Assembly (NCBI GenBank): GCA_029168955.1
Contig: JAPDOI010000368.1
Location: 310,001 to 374,000, forward strand
DNA from: Aplectana chamaeleonis
Lineage: Eukaryota > Nematoda > Chromadorea > Rhabditida > Cosmocercidae
Reading direction: 5' to 3'
DNA length: 64,000 nt
The notes under the pieces: generated by a model
What the model was told of the DNA's origin: nothing
The model's database searches: none
Seen by the model: the letters and a program-made list of their open reading frames with translations, nothing else
Part shown: positions 51,904 to 62,769 of the stretch, piece after piece
How the letters are laid out: every line of letters begins with the position of its first letter
Numbering within the stretch: the stretch's first letter is position 1
Made by a program: the position numbers and the translations under genes

Positions 51904-52286
51904 AAACAACGGTTGTCCGCAAATGCGGACCGGATTTTATTTCGATATGGACCGTGCTGTACCAGACAACCCCTACGAGTGCTGTACCGTTTTCATCAGG
52001 AGAAATCTCAAATACCTGAAGTGCGAATGATTCCATTCACTGACTATTTCAGTCTATTAATTATCGATCGGAAATTGATTGTTTTCTAAGGGTGATGGCA
52101 AAATCAAATGTGAAAGTCAGAAAATACCTATAGAAATCTTCATTGGAATCTCTTCATTCTATTACTGTTCAAAAATATTCAGCCTAAAAACGGAACCAAG
52201 TATAGAGTATCGCTTTATTAAATGAATATTAACTGTTTTAGGGCAACACTATGCATAAACAGTCGGCACTGGTCGCATTGATACTC
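51904..52286. other. Unassigned DNA
   Basis: Nothing recognisable lies between the two foldbacks. Confidence 0.4.
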
Positions 52287-52774
52287 TGTACACTACCGCT
52301 CGTAGGATTTGTTCAGAAAGCGAGCGTGGTCGGGTTTTAGCGTCTCTCTCGTCTTCTTTGCATAACTCGCTTTGAAGACAGCTTTGAGCGAAACTAGGGA
52401 GATAGTCATGATCCAGGCGTAGAGGGCTATTCAATGGTGTAGCCACTATCCGGGCTTTGTTAGTAACCATGGATGTTTCGCTATCAACCCGCTCTCTATA
52501 TACGGTAGATACAGGGACACACAGGCAGGGACGGTAGCGGCCCATCCGCCACGTACCGTAATTTCGCGCCTGGCTGTTTGCCAAACTTCTATAGTTCTCA
52601 ACGTAATCAACACGTAGGCTAAACCATTGGATAGCCCTCATCGCCATGATCATGAATATCACCCTAGTTTCGCCTAAAGTTGAGTTTAAGCGAGTTAGAC
52701 AAAAAAGATGAAAAAAAAACGCGAGAACTCGATCTCGCTCGCTTTCTGACCAAATCCTACGAGCAGTATTGTAC
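52287..52774. mobile_element. Foldback element, ~488 bp
   Basis: CGCTCGTAGGATTTGTTCAG, then AAAGCGAGCG, is mirrored by CGCTCGCTTTCTGACCAAAT, then CCTACGAGC. Inner arms continue through CTAGGGAGATA.. and ..TATCACCCTAG with mismatches. A 181-codon minus-strand ORF overlaps it almost exactly and is not believed. Confidence 0.75.
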
Positions 52775-52992
52775 TTGTCCTTCGCAGCTTTCAACCGTGT
52801 ATGTTACAGATTTATTCGGCTGACGTTTTGCGTGTTATTTGGACCCGCGGTAACTATCTTGAAGCTGACACTTCCGCCCGCGAAACTTTTGAGGCGGTGC
52901 GGATCGCTGCTAGGAATCCAAAAATCAACCACAGGGCAATTGCGCAAAAGTTGCCGCCTTACGATTACCTCTGCGGGTTTTGTCACCTCAAA

Positions 52993-53420
52993 GGTACAGT
53001 CCAAGCTCCGGGATGAAATCTGGCGATTCCCACATACCTAATTGTGAAGTAGACCCACCCCATATAAGGTGTGTCCGAATGAGATTGGCCGACCATGCGG
53101 CCGTCGTGCGTGACAGGCGTCCGTCACATGTGCCGCTCTCGGACGAGTGTTCGAAGGGTTGCACCCTCGGCTGCGGAGTTGATTGACTGCTTGCTGACAG
53201 CCGCTGCCTGCCCCGCTCCCTAGTGAATGGCTGCGCGGGCAGGCTCGCTGTCGTTCCGCATCCTCGCCCGAGAGCCGCGCACGCGACAGCCGCCTGCCAC
53301 GTACGACAGCCGCATGGTCGGCCATTGGCAGGTGTTAAAGTGTGTCTCATTCGGACACACTTTAACACCTGCCAAGTGCGAGTTGTCGATTCCTCCGAAT
53401 AATCGAGATTTATAAGTTGC
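52993..53420 (-). mobile_element. Family-1 relic, reversed, interrupted by a GC-rich MITE
   Basis: GTACAGTCCAAGCTCCGGGA and CACCTGCCAAGTGCGAGTTG, then TCGATTCCTCC, are diverged reverse-complement pieces of family-1, with the same parts seen at ~30390-30540. The two parts are separated by the insertion at 53069-53360. Confidence 0.6.
53069..53360. mobile_element. GC-rich foldback MITE nested in family-1 relic
   Basis: GTGTGTCCGAATGAGA at the left and TCTCATTCGGACACAC at the right are terminal inverted repeats. GGCCGACCATGCGGCCGTCG pairs with CGACAGCCGCATGGTCGGCC further in. Its right end overlaps a separate perfect 22 bp dyad (53325-53375). No coding capacity. Confidence 0.75.
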
Positions 53421-53683
53421 ATTCAGCCAGCCGAAGTGATTCGAGACTCCTCCTTTTTTTGTGCTTAGAAATTCTGAATTTAGCTTGGAAGTCGCCTCAG
53501 AAAAAAATTAGAGTTGCCTCGTGACACCAAGATTTTAGCTCCGGAATTGGCTTGATGATCGAATGCATAGCTCAAAATGCGTGGCTGCCCTCTCATCACA
53601 GCGGCGCACCTCAGGGATCGTTTATACTTCTGCCGCCGAGCGGCGCGGCGAAGTGGTATCCTATGGAGTTCATGCTGAAAATG

Positions 53684-54360
53684 TTAAAGACAGCATACAC
53701 GCTCGCAAGCATAGTCGAGATAACAGCATAGATAGGTCCGCACGGCCCTTACCATGTCGTCAACGACGTTTGAAGCGCTGAAAACTGTCCAGGATGACAA
53801 TATTTGACAATGTTTGAGCAATCTTGCCTTCGACGCCCGTATTTTCACACCCCTTCGAGTAACAGAATGAGAATCGATACTTGAGAAAACATGTGGTAAC
53901 TTAGAATGATAGCACTATAAAAAGGGAGTGCAGTAGAGAAAAAAACTCGATTTACCTCAATATAACATGTTTTTGCACTGATAAAATCCTCCATTTCAAG
54001 AGGTCAGCCAAAGCGGAGCGGCATTCTCGAAAGTGGACGAGAGTCAATTGGACGAGAGTCAATAGGTATGCAGACATGTTATACTCAAGTAAACCAAGCT
54101 ATTTCTCTCGTGCACTCCCATTTGATAGTGCTATCACTCTCAATTATCACACGTTTTCACAAGTATCGATTCTCATTCTGTAACTCGAAGGGGTGTGAAA
54201 ATACGGGCGTGGAAGGCAAGATTGCTCAAACATTGTCAAATACTGTCATCCTGGACAGTTTTCAGCGCTTCAAACGTCGTTGACGACATAGTACGGGCCG
54301 TGCGGACCGATCTATGCTGTTATCTCAACTATGCTTGCGAGCGTGTATGCTGCCTTTAAG
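53684..54360. mobile_element. TTTAAAGG family-3 foldback, diverged copy
   Basis: The arms read TTAAAGACAGCATACACG and CGTGTATGCTGCCTTTAA, with the family-3 landmarks GATAACAGCATAGATAGG, CATGTCGTCAACGACG and CGCTGAAAAC and their inverses. Internal sequence differs clearly from 150-791, so it is a distinct subfamily. Confidence 0.75.
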
Positions 54361-54433
54361 GAATTGAAACCAGAAAGACACAGTAACAGCCCTTAAAGTA
54401 ACACCCCATCTCCCAGAAGGAAGCATATATCCC

Positions 54434-54766
54434 AGGGGTCGTATTCGCCATTAACCCGCCGGGTACCCGCCGGAGTAGTCGAAGGGTAAATGAGGTGAAA
54501 TTTCAGTACAAAACGCGCGCTCCACGGCCACCTCTCGCCTCCCTTGGCTTCCCTCGCGACCGCCGGAATTTTTCGAATCGCATAGCTGAAGAATGACCGC
54601 TTTGCGATGGAATCTTTATCTTTTTGCAGTGATATCGATACGTAACACAGTTTGCATTTCCATCTTACATGGTGTAAGATGGGTTGATCTCTCTCTGCCG
54701 CGCGCGTATCATCCCTTCCGCTTCCTTTCGACTACCCTCGGCGGGTTGTTGGCGAATACGACCCCA
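54434..54766. mobile_element. Foldback MITE, ~333 bp
   Basis: AGGGGTCGTATTCGCCATTA, then ACCCGCCG, is mirrored by CGGCGGGTTGTTGGCGAATA, then CGACCCC. GTAGTCGAAGGG pairs with a TTTCGACTACCC. No coding capacity. Confidence 0.75.
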
Positions 54767-56559
54767 GCTCTCATTATGAACCGGTCGAAGGAAGTTTTAT
54801 CAGGCTTATCATGTAGAAATCTCTTTATAATTGTTATATTTTGCCATGACCGATCATTCCGCTGCTTAGGAGGGAACCTTACTTACATCGCGCCACGAAA
54901 ATCATGGGGAGGTGATTTGCTCTGCAATATACATCGCGCCAACACATCGCATCGCGCTAAAGAAAAACCATACTTTGACGCCATTTTGCGTCCTCACATA
55001 AACATGTACAAATCTGAGAAAAAAGTGTTTTAGAAGTTTTCGAGTTTTATTTTTGCTGTTGTTTCGTTTTCGCAGATCTTTATTTTCAGAGTTGCCCGTT
55101 AATAATTTACTGACTTTGGGGTTTATATAATTCACTGACTTTGGGGCATCTAGATAGGGTGAAACGCTCGTATTGAGGAAAAACAATGTTTCGATGTCAT
55201 GGTAGGTGCAGTCACGGTCGTGGCACGCTTCCAGATGAATATAAGGTGATTCAAATTAAGATTTTCTGCTAAGAGAGCTCAGAATAGGCTGTGAAAGGAA
55301 CAAGCACTCACAATGTGCTCGAGAAAATGTTCTCGCAACGATTTTGTTCCGATTGAGCCTCAGCTAATTTTTTAAAAATTTGAGGATTGTGCTATAGTGG
55401 AGCTGCCAACGGACCACGACTTCCGTAGAGAATACATCATCATTGAACGTGAGAAAGCTTGGAAATTTATCGTAGTGGCAGAGAATTCGATTTCTGAAAA
55501 GCGTGCGGTCCGAAGTGGTGGTGGTAGCGTGCGGTCGTGAATGGGTTAACAGAGCGTAATGAGACATATAATAAAAAGGGAATTCAAAGAACGAGGAAAA
55601 AAGATTGAAATAAACCGAGGAAACTACGAAACATGAGAAGAAAGCTCCTGCGATGTCCTCTCATCGCAGCGAAGGGCGCTGCGATGTGATGAAATCGCGA
55701 GCGACGCTAAACGGCAGGCAATCGCGCAAAAAACTATGGTTTAGACGCGATGTGGGCGCGATGCCGTCGCGCGTAGCAGCTGCCTCGCAAACGCCGCGCG
55801 CGACGGCTGACCTCACCGCGACTCGTCGATTTCTTTGTCACGCGCGGCGACCAGTGCTAGATCACCCTTCTGACTGCGATAACACTGCTCGAAGCAAGGT
55901 TCCCCTCTTACTCTGCCCGGACTCATCCGAGCAAGCTAGGACTTACGTTTTCACCTAAATTTTTACACTTTTCGGTCGTTGGCCGAGTGACTATTGCTGC
56001 TCCTGCGGATGATTCCCTAAATTCTTTGATTGGCCTTCACGGAGACGGGCTCGTAGTTCTGGGAAATTTGTTGTGAGTTTTCGATTTCAGTTGTCACTAG
56101 CAGCGGAGCAGTGGTACTCGGTGAAATATAACTGGTGGTAAGGATGTTTCGAAGAAAGAGCGACAGCTCCATGCTGTGTAAATCAGAATCAAGAGCTTAC
56201 TAGAACTGCCCCGAGGCATAACTGCAACCGTTTGCTCACTACCAAGAGCAGAAGGAAACTATGCCGAATCTCCTGACCAAATATATGGTCACCCTGAAAC
56301 GGGGAACAATTAGTGTTTGACCGGTTCTATACCATTTGAATTACTGTGGGTTTTGCATAACGAAAAAAGTTTTATTATGTTCTTCTCATTCTGCAACGAT
56401 TTCCTTCACAATCACTTTCAGAAGGCCAGTGAATTTAGGCCGATAATTTTTTGGTCTGGCATATGTATTCGGCGATTGAAATCTGTTACACTTCGAGCAT
56501 TTTAGGATTGCTCCCACTGGAAAACTGGGAAGCAATTGCAGGGTTGCCTGTATAGTTGT
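54767..56559. other. Unassigned DNA, 1.8 kb
   Basis: No gene is supported. GATCGCGCC-like words recur at 54885-54955. CTGCGATGTCCTCTCATCGC, then AG, at ~55648 is a tight hairpin, followed to ~55860 by GC-rich CGCGA-type sequence unlike the AT-rich flanks. Confidence 0.4.
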
Positions 56560-57030
56560 AAACGAACGAAATTTTCGAAAAATTTTCGAAAGATTTTTCG
56601 AAATTTTTTCGTTCGTTCGAAAGTTGTCGAACGCATTTTTTCAAATTCGCTTTGGTTCGAAAAATCGTCAAACGATTTTTTGTCAATATTCGTTCGTTCG
56701 CAATTTTGAAATTTTTTCATACGATTTTTTTCAGATTTCGCGCGTTCGAAAATTTTTCGAACGAAAATTTTTCAATTTTCTTTTTCCAAAATCCTATCTT
56801 TCCGGAATTTTTTTCGGAATTTGTTCGTTCGAAATTCTTTCGAACAAACTTCAAAAATTTCGAAATTTTCAACGAGTTACGAGAAAAATTCAAATTTCGA
56901 AAGAAATCGAAATTTTGATCAGTTTCGAAATTCGTTCGTTCAACCTCCGAAATTTCGAACGTTTTTCGAGATCCGTTCATTCGAAATTCTTTCGAACGAA
57001 ATTTTTTTCATTTTTCGTTCGTTGCCTGGT
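56560..57030. repeat. GAACGAA/TTCGTT-rich palindromic repeat, ~470 bp
   Basis: Dense TTCGTTCG, TTTTCGAA and CGAAATTT words lie on both strands, the same vocabulary as 14945-15135. Four overlapping ORFs rich in Phe, Ser, Arg and Lys on both strands result from the biased composition. The boundaries are approximate. Confidence 0.65.
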
Positions 57031-57626
57031 CAAATAGCTCTCAGAAATGGACTAGAGGGCATTTGAATTGCGAAGACGGGGTTTCGCGGATCCCAGAAAT
57101 GCCCGGATACGGTCACTTTGGTTTGTTTTTGACACTTGCAACGACACAATCGTTCTGCTACAGATCGTTCGATCCTATTGGCATCTCGACCCAGTTCTGC
57201 GGGCGTGTGTGCTACCTTTATGCACTCTAACTATGCACACTAGTTTTGTCGTGGCTGTTCAAAGCATGACGTCATTTTTGGTGAAAAGAGTATGGCACTG
57301 CTACACGCTGTCGATGGGCGCTGTAACTCTTAACTCGTAGAGTCGGGTTCATGTTTGCTGTGGATGAAGTAGGCTTCGTATCACCCCATCCATATCAGAG
57401 CTACCCGTATATAAGCGGCTCGCCTTGGAGTATGGTTCATTTCCACGCGGTTAGCCGACTGCCACTGGAAGCGAACAGGTTCGACTATGCTGAAGAAGAG
57501 TTTGGTCACAAGACGGAACACGCTGACCATGGCGCTGGAGAAGACCAGATGATGCCGACCGCCTTCAAGAGAGTGCCCGCCATCGCACCCATCAGTCGGT
57601 CACTTTCATAGTCCTGTAGGTGAGCT
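57031..57626. other. Unassigned DNA
   Basis: No gene is supported. Plus-strand ORFs at 57068-57340 and 57351-57611 have no motif I recognise. Confidence 0.4.
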
Positions 57627-58322
57627 TAAAGGCACAGGACACCCAGAAAACAATTTTTCAGTTTTCATGCTTATATTGGAGACGCTCATACGCTGATCAC
57701 AGCGGTATCTTTGAAATCGTTCAAGACCCCCTACGAAAGGAGTTATGGCTCCTCAAAAAAGCCTGTTATTTCAGGGCGAAAAATTGGTGGACGAGTTGTC
57801 CTAGGCCTGTATATTGGAGTCCACCAAGAGTGTCTCATTTACTCATCAATGAGAAGCGGTCGATTGGAGATCAATGAGCATGAAACTCGCTGCAGCACAA
57901 CCGCTCTCGCTCAATCGGGATCGAGCGTGCTGGTATTTGATTCATGCACATTGATCCCCGGCCGACCGCTTCTCATTGATAAGTAAATGAGACACTCTTG
58001 GTGGACTCCACTATATTTCCTTTCATTCGCAATCGTTGCAAAAGAGCGAGCCAGGATTATGAGAAGGGCCGGTAGTGGACTCAAAAACGCAGACTCGGTT
58101 GAAATTCATCAATCCATCCAGCCGATATCGAGGTCGAAAATCAGGAAGGGGGTCGGGCCTGTGGTGGTGAGCGCAGGGGGTCGGGCCTGTGGTGGTCGCT
58201 TATATCTCGCTTATTTGGAGGAATTGAGATCTCGCACTTGGCAAGTGTTATACAGGAGGGGTCTACAACACAATTAAACGAAAATCGCAAAATTCATGTC
58301 TGAGGGTGTACTGTGCCTTTAA
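57627..58322 (+). mobile_element. TTTAAAGG family-1 element with nested insertion
   Basis: The left end TTAAAGGCACAGGACACCCA and right end GAGGGTGTACTGTGCCTTTA are as in the other copies. Removing 57815-58011 leaves ~499 bp, colinear with 19629-20121, including the doubled GGTCGGGCCTGTGGTGGT. The insertion falls between CCTGTATA and TTTCATTCGCAATCG. Confidence 0.8.
57815..58011. mobile_element. Nested foldback MITE, ~197 bp
   Basis: TTGGAGTCCACCAAGAGTGT, then CTCATTTAC, is mirrored by GTAAATGAGACACTCTTGGT, then GGACTCCA. GATAATGAGAAGCGGTCG-type inner arms also pair. TATA flanks both sides, fitting a TA or TATA target duplication. It is younger than its family-1 host, because the arms are almost identical. 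Confidence 0.85.
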
Positions 58323-59200
58323 CCAGCATTTCAGGTGCTGCCACCGAATCTAGGCGGAAGGAGCCAGCTCACAACAGAGGTGGAAGCTTGGCGCTTGGAC
58401 GGGACTCTGCTGAAGCGTACGAAAACGTGCACAAGGATTCGACACAGATGAATATGCAAGCCGAGCAGTAGTCTTCATTCAACCGGAACGAACTCAGCCC
58501 TGCGGTCGACATTCTTCTCCTCAAACATCGCTGGCTAGAAAGTGCGAGTATGGAGCTTCGAGGGAACCGTTCTGTTCCTAAACAGAAAAAATTGATCAAA
58601 CGTGTTCAGACAGGTATTTGCAGGTAATCATGTTTTGTCACTTCAACAGGCATGTTTTACGTTAGGAGCCGATCGGTTCCTCGAAGCTCTATACCGCTTT
58701 TCCTGGCTGGGTTAGGAATCCAGGGTAGAATGGGTTCTCGCTGGCAGCCCCAATATCACGCTGGTCCACCCCGCACTTGGATCAGATTGTGAGAAGGCTT
58801 CGAAGGACACATCTTCCTGTGGTCGGCAATATACGCACTCGTCAAGTTTGACTACAGCCGTTTTCCAGAAATCGATCCGTTCGAAGATATCTTAATCTAC
58901 CTGTCAAAATTTAAATCTGCTCAGGCCTCTTTTCTCTCAAGATGTAGGATGAAAGGTTCAAAATAGGTGCAATGGCGGGCGTTCCCATAGGGTGTATCTG
59001 CGAACATCCACCTAGCTCATGTACTCGGGGAGATGACCCACGCCTCTTTCAGTCAAAAATGACGGCTCGTTTCACACATTTTGGCAACCTGCATGCGACG
59101 ACACTTGCGCCGCAGATGGAAGCTCACCTTTGCACTACAGAACAAGCTACGAGTGCTCAGAAAACACGCCACATCTTCATTTCGGTCGGTCAGGTAATCA
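58323..59200. other. Unassigned DNA
   Basis: No gene is supported; open stretches have no recognisable motif and are broken by stops. Confidence 0.4.
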
Positions 59201-59204
59201 GAAC

Positions 59205-59998
59205 GTCGGAGGCACCGCCCCGTACCCACCACTCAGCGAGGCGGGGCCCCCTCCACGTCTGACGCCCTATAGGTCCCCGCCTCAGCCCCATGACTCATAA
59301 TGGGCGCGATGCCCGTACATCCAAGCAAAAGGGCGCGGGGCGGGCAGAGCCTCTCCGCGGTGTCATCGCTCAAATGATTGATTCCTTGTATAACGATCTC
59401 CGGGAACCACCTTTCTCACACCCGGGCGGGTGCTATACTCTCTCAGAAAGTCGGAGGGCCGTGCCTCCGTACCCACCACTTAGCGAGGCGGGGCCCCCTG
59501 CACGCCTGGCGCCTATAGGTCCCCGCCTCAGCCCCATGACTCATAATGGGCGCGACGCCCGGACATCCAAGCAAAGGGCGCGGGCCCCGGGCAGAACATC
59601 TCCGCGGTGTCATCGCACAAATGATTGATTCCTTGTATAACGATCTCCGGGAACCACCTTTCTCACACCCCGGGCGGGTGCTATACTCTCTCAGGAAGTC
59701 GGAGGCCGTTCCTCCGTACCCACCACTTAGCGAGGCGGGGCCCCCTCCACGCCTTGCGCCTATAGGTCCCCGCCTCCAGCCACATGACTCATAATGGGCG
59801 CGACGCCCGGACATCCAAGCAAAGGGCGCGGGCCCCGGGCAGAACATCTCCGCGGTGTCATCGCACAAATGATTGATTCCTTGTATAACGATCTCCGGGA
59901 ACCACCTTTCTCACACCCCGGGCGGGTGCTATACTCTCTCAGAACGTCGGAGGGCACCGCTCCCGTACCCACCACTCAGCCAGACGGGGCCCCCCTAC
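59205..59998 (+). repeat. 247 bp tandem array, ~3.2 copies
   Basis: GTACCCACCACT(C/T)AGCGAGG starts units at 59222, 59469, 59716 and 59965, with spacing 247, 247 and 249. Each unit contains GACTCATAATGGGCGCGA, TCCGCGGTGTCATCGC, TTGTATAACGATCTCCGGGA and GGGTGCTATACTCTCTCAG, and units 2 and 3 are nearly identical. The long ORFs on both strands arise from these units and shift frame between them. Function unknown. Confidence 0.9.
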
Positions 59999-60096
59999 CA
60001 GCACGCCCATGCCAATCATTTTTCCGCAGGGCTACCATAACCATTCTTGAGCGAAACATGATAACGAACAATAACACACGTTCATAACATTCGGGG

Positions 60097-60103
60097 TATA
60101 AAA
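60097..60103 (+). promoter_or_regulatory. Candidate core promoter next to the tandem array
   Basis: GGTATAAAACGGCAG is followed ~25 bp later by GGCATTCATTCGC, a plausible initiator, and by an ATG at 60192 opening a short frame (MIVGYYDVLITMLTLGEF…) that ends within repeat DNA. A hairpin AGCCACTGGGAAGTGGCT lies at ~60152. It could be the promoter of a decayed retroelement (LTR-like) or a chance TATA. No partner LTR was seen. Confidence 0.3.
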
Positions 60104-60314
60104 CGGCAGAGGAGCGGTAGGCATTCATTCGCACACCGCTCTCTTCGAGAAGCCACTGGGAAGTGGCTGAGGAGGTCGAAATTGTGCAAACATGATTGTT
60201 GGCTATTACGATGTGCTCATAACCATGCTGACACTTGGAGAATTTTTAGAGGAGGGTTACGGTAGCCATGCGGAAAGAATGATCGGCAGGAACGTGCTTG
60301 TGGCCCCATCCGCG

Positions 60315-60962
60315 CCTGGCGCCCTACAGGTCCTCGCCCTGCCCACGACTCATAATGGGCGCGACGCCCGGACATCCAAGCAAAGGGCGCGGGCCCGAGT
60401 AAGCTTAAAGGCAGTGTTCATGATAAAAATTGTTTTTCTGTTTCTCCGCCTATCTTGAAGGCGGTCCCATGCTGATTCAATGATGTTTTTGGAATCGTAC
60501 AAGACCTTATAGGAACAGGTTATGGTCCCTCAAAAATTTAGCTAGGGAATCATGGTGGACAAGTTGTCCGATGCTTGTAACTTCCGTCTTTTGCAGCCGA
60601 TGTATGCGAGCTGACCTGAGTAAAGAGAGAAGTTGAGAATGAAGGGAAGAACAGGGCTATTGATCAGGAAACCATCGCTCATCTCACAATCTCGAGCATT
60701 CACTTGTTCACGTCGGTGGGCGTGTGTTGCGCATTTGGGATTTGCCTTGCGCTCGAAATGTCAACTTGGGGCTCTTCCGGAGCTTTTCCTGGCTCGTTTT
60801 CATGGGTTTTTTCGATGTCAACGTTACAGTGTGCCCCTCCACTACCCATTCCTAGTAGAAACTGAAACGCATTTTTATTGTGAACACTGCCTTTAAATGA
60901 TTGATTCCTTGTATAACGATCTCCGGGAACCACCTCTCTCACACCAAGGGCGGGTGCTATAC
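60315..60962 (+). repeat. Array unit split by a family-2 insertion
   Basis: 60315-60397 matches the first part of the 247 bp unit (GACTCATAATGGGCGCGACG, then CATCCAAGCAAAGGGCGCGG). 60896-60962 matches its later part (ATGATTGATTCCTTGTATAA to GGGTGCTATAC). The family-2 element at 60405-60897 lies between, replacing ~30 bp of the unit. Confidence 0.8.
60405..60897 (+). mobile_element. TTTAAAGG family-2 element, ~493 bp
   Basis: TTAAAGGCAGTGTTCATGAT and its inverse TATTGTGAACACTGCCTTTA are the ends. The interior is colinear with 46344-46837. It is inserted in a unit of the 247 bp array, so the array predates it. Confidence 0.85.
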
Positions 60963-61890
60963 CCTTCTCCAAAATTTTCCAGACCCCATGGTGGGTGTCC
61001 CATTCAAGTCTAATCGACAGACTGGGTAACTTACCTTACTGCCACCCCGCGAAGTGCGCGATAATGAGTACCTTACTGAGTACTTACTCAGTGGTGCCTG
61101 TAGTGAAGTCACCATAAAATTGTGCTCCGTATGTGGCACGGGATTGGGATTGAAACCGTTTGGGGGGGGCACTCAAGAAAATGAAATGATTCATATATGA
61201 AAATGAAAATTTGGGCTGATATCATATGCCTGATAGCGGTATCAGTCATTGTTTTCGTGAAGACTCCATGGCAATACTTCGACTTCTGAAAGCTGTATCA
61301 TTCATTCTTCAGCTGAATCCTGAAAGCCCCCCCCCTAGCGTGTCATACCCGAGATTGAACCTGGCGTTCGACGTGTCCCGAGCGAACATGTTTTCCTCTG
61401 TTTCGAATTTTCCCTGCAGGACCAAGCTAACGAAATTTGGTGGTGTCCCGGCCTCGCGCCTGATGATTCTCCGCTCGCAAAACATGGCCCCCGCCGCTCG
61501 CTATTTTTCGGAAATTCCCAAGCGGAATGACAGGCGGCTCATCTAACTCGAGCCTTCATTCGACATTACGATCAGGGATAAGCGGAAATTTTCAAAAAAC
61601 TTAGAAAACAGAAAATTGAGTTTGTCAGAACACAGAAAATTTTCGGAAAAAATACTCGTTGTATTTTAATTTTTTTCTAGTGAAGAGAGAGTGTAATTCT
61701 GAACACCTTTATCATACCGGTAGTATAATATCTACGGAACAAAGACCCAAAGTAGCAATGACGCGTCAATGATGGATAAAACAGCTAGAAGCACTCACTC
61801 TGGAAAGTATTAGCCGAGAATAGCCCAACAGGCTCAACGGAACTAGACGAAAAAATACCGTGCGGTACCGACTGCCACGAAGCCATAAAA
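60963..61890. other. Unassigned DNA
   Basis: No gene is supported. The plus-strand ORF 61226-61546 has no recognised domain. TACTTACTCAGT-type short direct repeats occur near 61065-61092. Confidence 0.4.
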
Positions 61891-61892
61891 TA

Positions 61893-62767
61893 TTAGACTG
61901 ATCGAAAAGTCTTGGCAGCAAAACAAATTTATTCCAAGAAAAATCGTGAAAAGTGGGGTTGTTGCTGGTACACAGGTGCAACACAGAGAACCTTCTGGAA
62001 GCTTCCATGGTAGGGGTTAATAAGGGCGCGAGCTCGTTTGGGACGGTAACTACAATGGATCTCACCCAACCTCAACTTCGACTACTTATCTTCTACGAGT
62101 AGGGTCGCGGCTCCTCGGCGTCCGAAGCCGTAACCAACATCAACGCTCCAATTTTCGAGGACAGCGTTTCCTACCGCACGGTGGCCCTTTGGATCTCCCG
62201 CTTCAAGGACGGAGATGCGGACTTGGAAGACAAACCGAGGTCAGAACGTGCTGATCCTGGGACAAGCGCGGGATGCTTTACTACGAGTTGCTTTCTCGAG
62301 GGAAGACGGTCAGCGCTGCCGTGTACTTATGTCCAGTTGGAGGAATTGGCCATCGCCCTGTGAGAGAAGCGCCCTAGACGAGCTACGGTACAGCTGCACG
62401 ATAATGCTCGACCCCACATCGCGAAGGAAACCCAAACTGCAGGAGTGGAACTTGCAGAGGGTACCCCACCCGCCTTACTCTCCTGGCCTTGCCCCTTCTG
62501 ACCTCCACCTGTTTCGTCCCCTTAAGGCATTTCTGGCTAAAAATACTTTCGCTGATTATGATGTCATTTTGAAGGCTATTGGTGACTTCTTCGATTCCCA
62601 GTCTCCTGCTTTCTGGGAGAAAGGGGTCAATGACCTGCCTGACAGGTGGCCCACTGCCATAGCTAATGAGGGAGACTATTTTGTTGATTGAATTGTAATG
62701 TTAAAAAAGGAACTAATTAATTTGAAAACCATCAATAAAGTTGCCAAGACATTTCGATCAGCCCTAA
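61893..62767 (+). mobile_element. Internally deleted mariner element, 875 bp
   Basis: TTAGACTGATCGAAAAGTCT, then TGGCA, and the right end TGCCAAGACATTTCGATCAG, then CCCTAA, are inverted repeats flanked by TA (61891-61892 and 62768-62769), the Tc1/mariner target. Full mariners are ~1.3 kb; this one lacks ~0.4 kb from the middle of the transposase gene and cannot make active enzyme. Confidence 0.9.
62055..62691 (+). pseudogene. Mariner transposase pseudogene
   Basis: The start MDLTQPQLRLLIFYE is followed by an in-frame TAG at ~62100, then the N-terminal helix-turn-helix part (VALWISRFKDGDADLEDKPR). The reading then breaks. In a second frame, the bases at ~62396-62430 still encode LHDNARPHIAKE, which carries the second catalytic Asp. 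After another frame change, PPYSPGLAPSDLHLF supplies the third Asp motif and the C-terminus ends GDYFVD. The first catalytic Asp region is deleted. With a stop, frameshifts and the deletion, the gene is dead. Confidence 0.9.
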
Positions 62768-62769
62768 TA

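Noticed and set aside
52249..52794. 181-codon minus-strand ORF
   Set aside because: It covers a foldback element almost end to end and has no recognisable domain.
54593..55033. 146-codon plus-strand ORF
   Set aside because: Its first part lies in a foldback MITE, the rest is unassigned DNA, and no domain is visible.
59290..60087. Several ORFs (up to 141 codons) on both strands over the 247 bp array
   Set aside because: The unit length is not a multiple of 3, so frames shift from unit to unit, and both strands are open because of GC richness.
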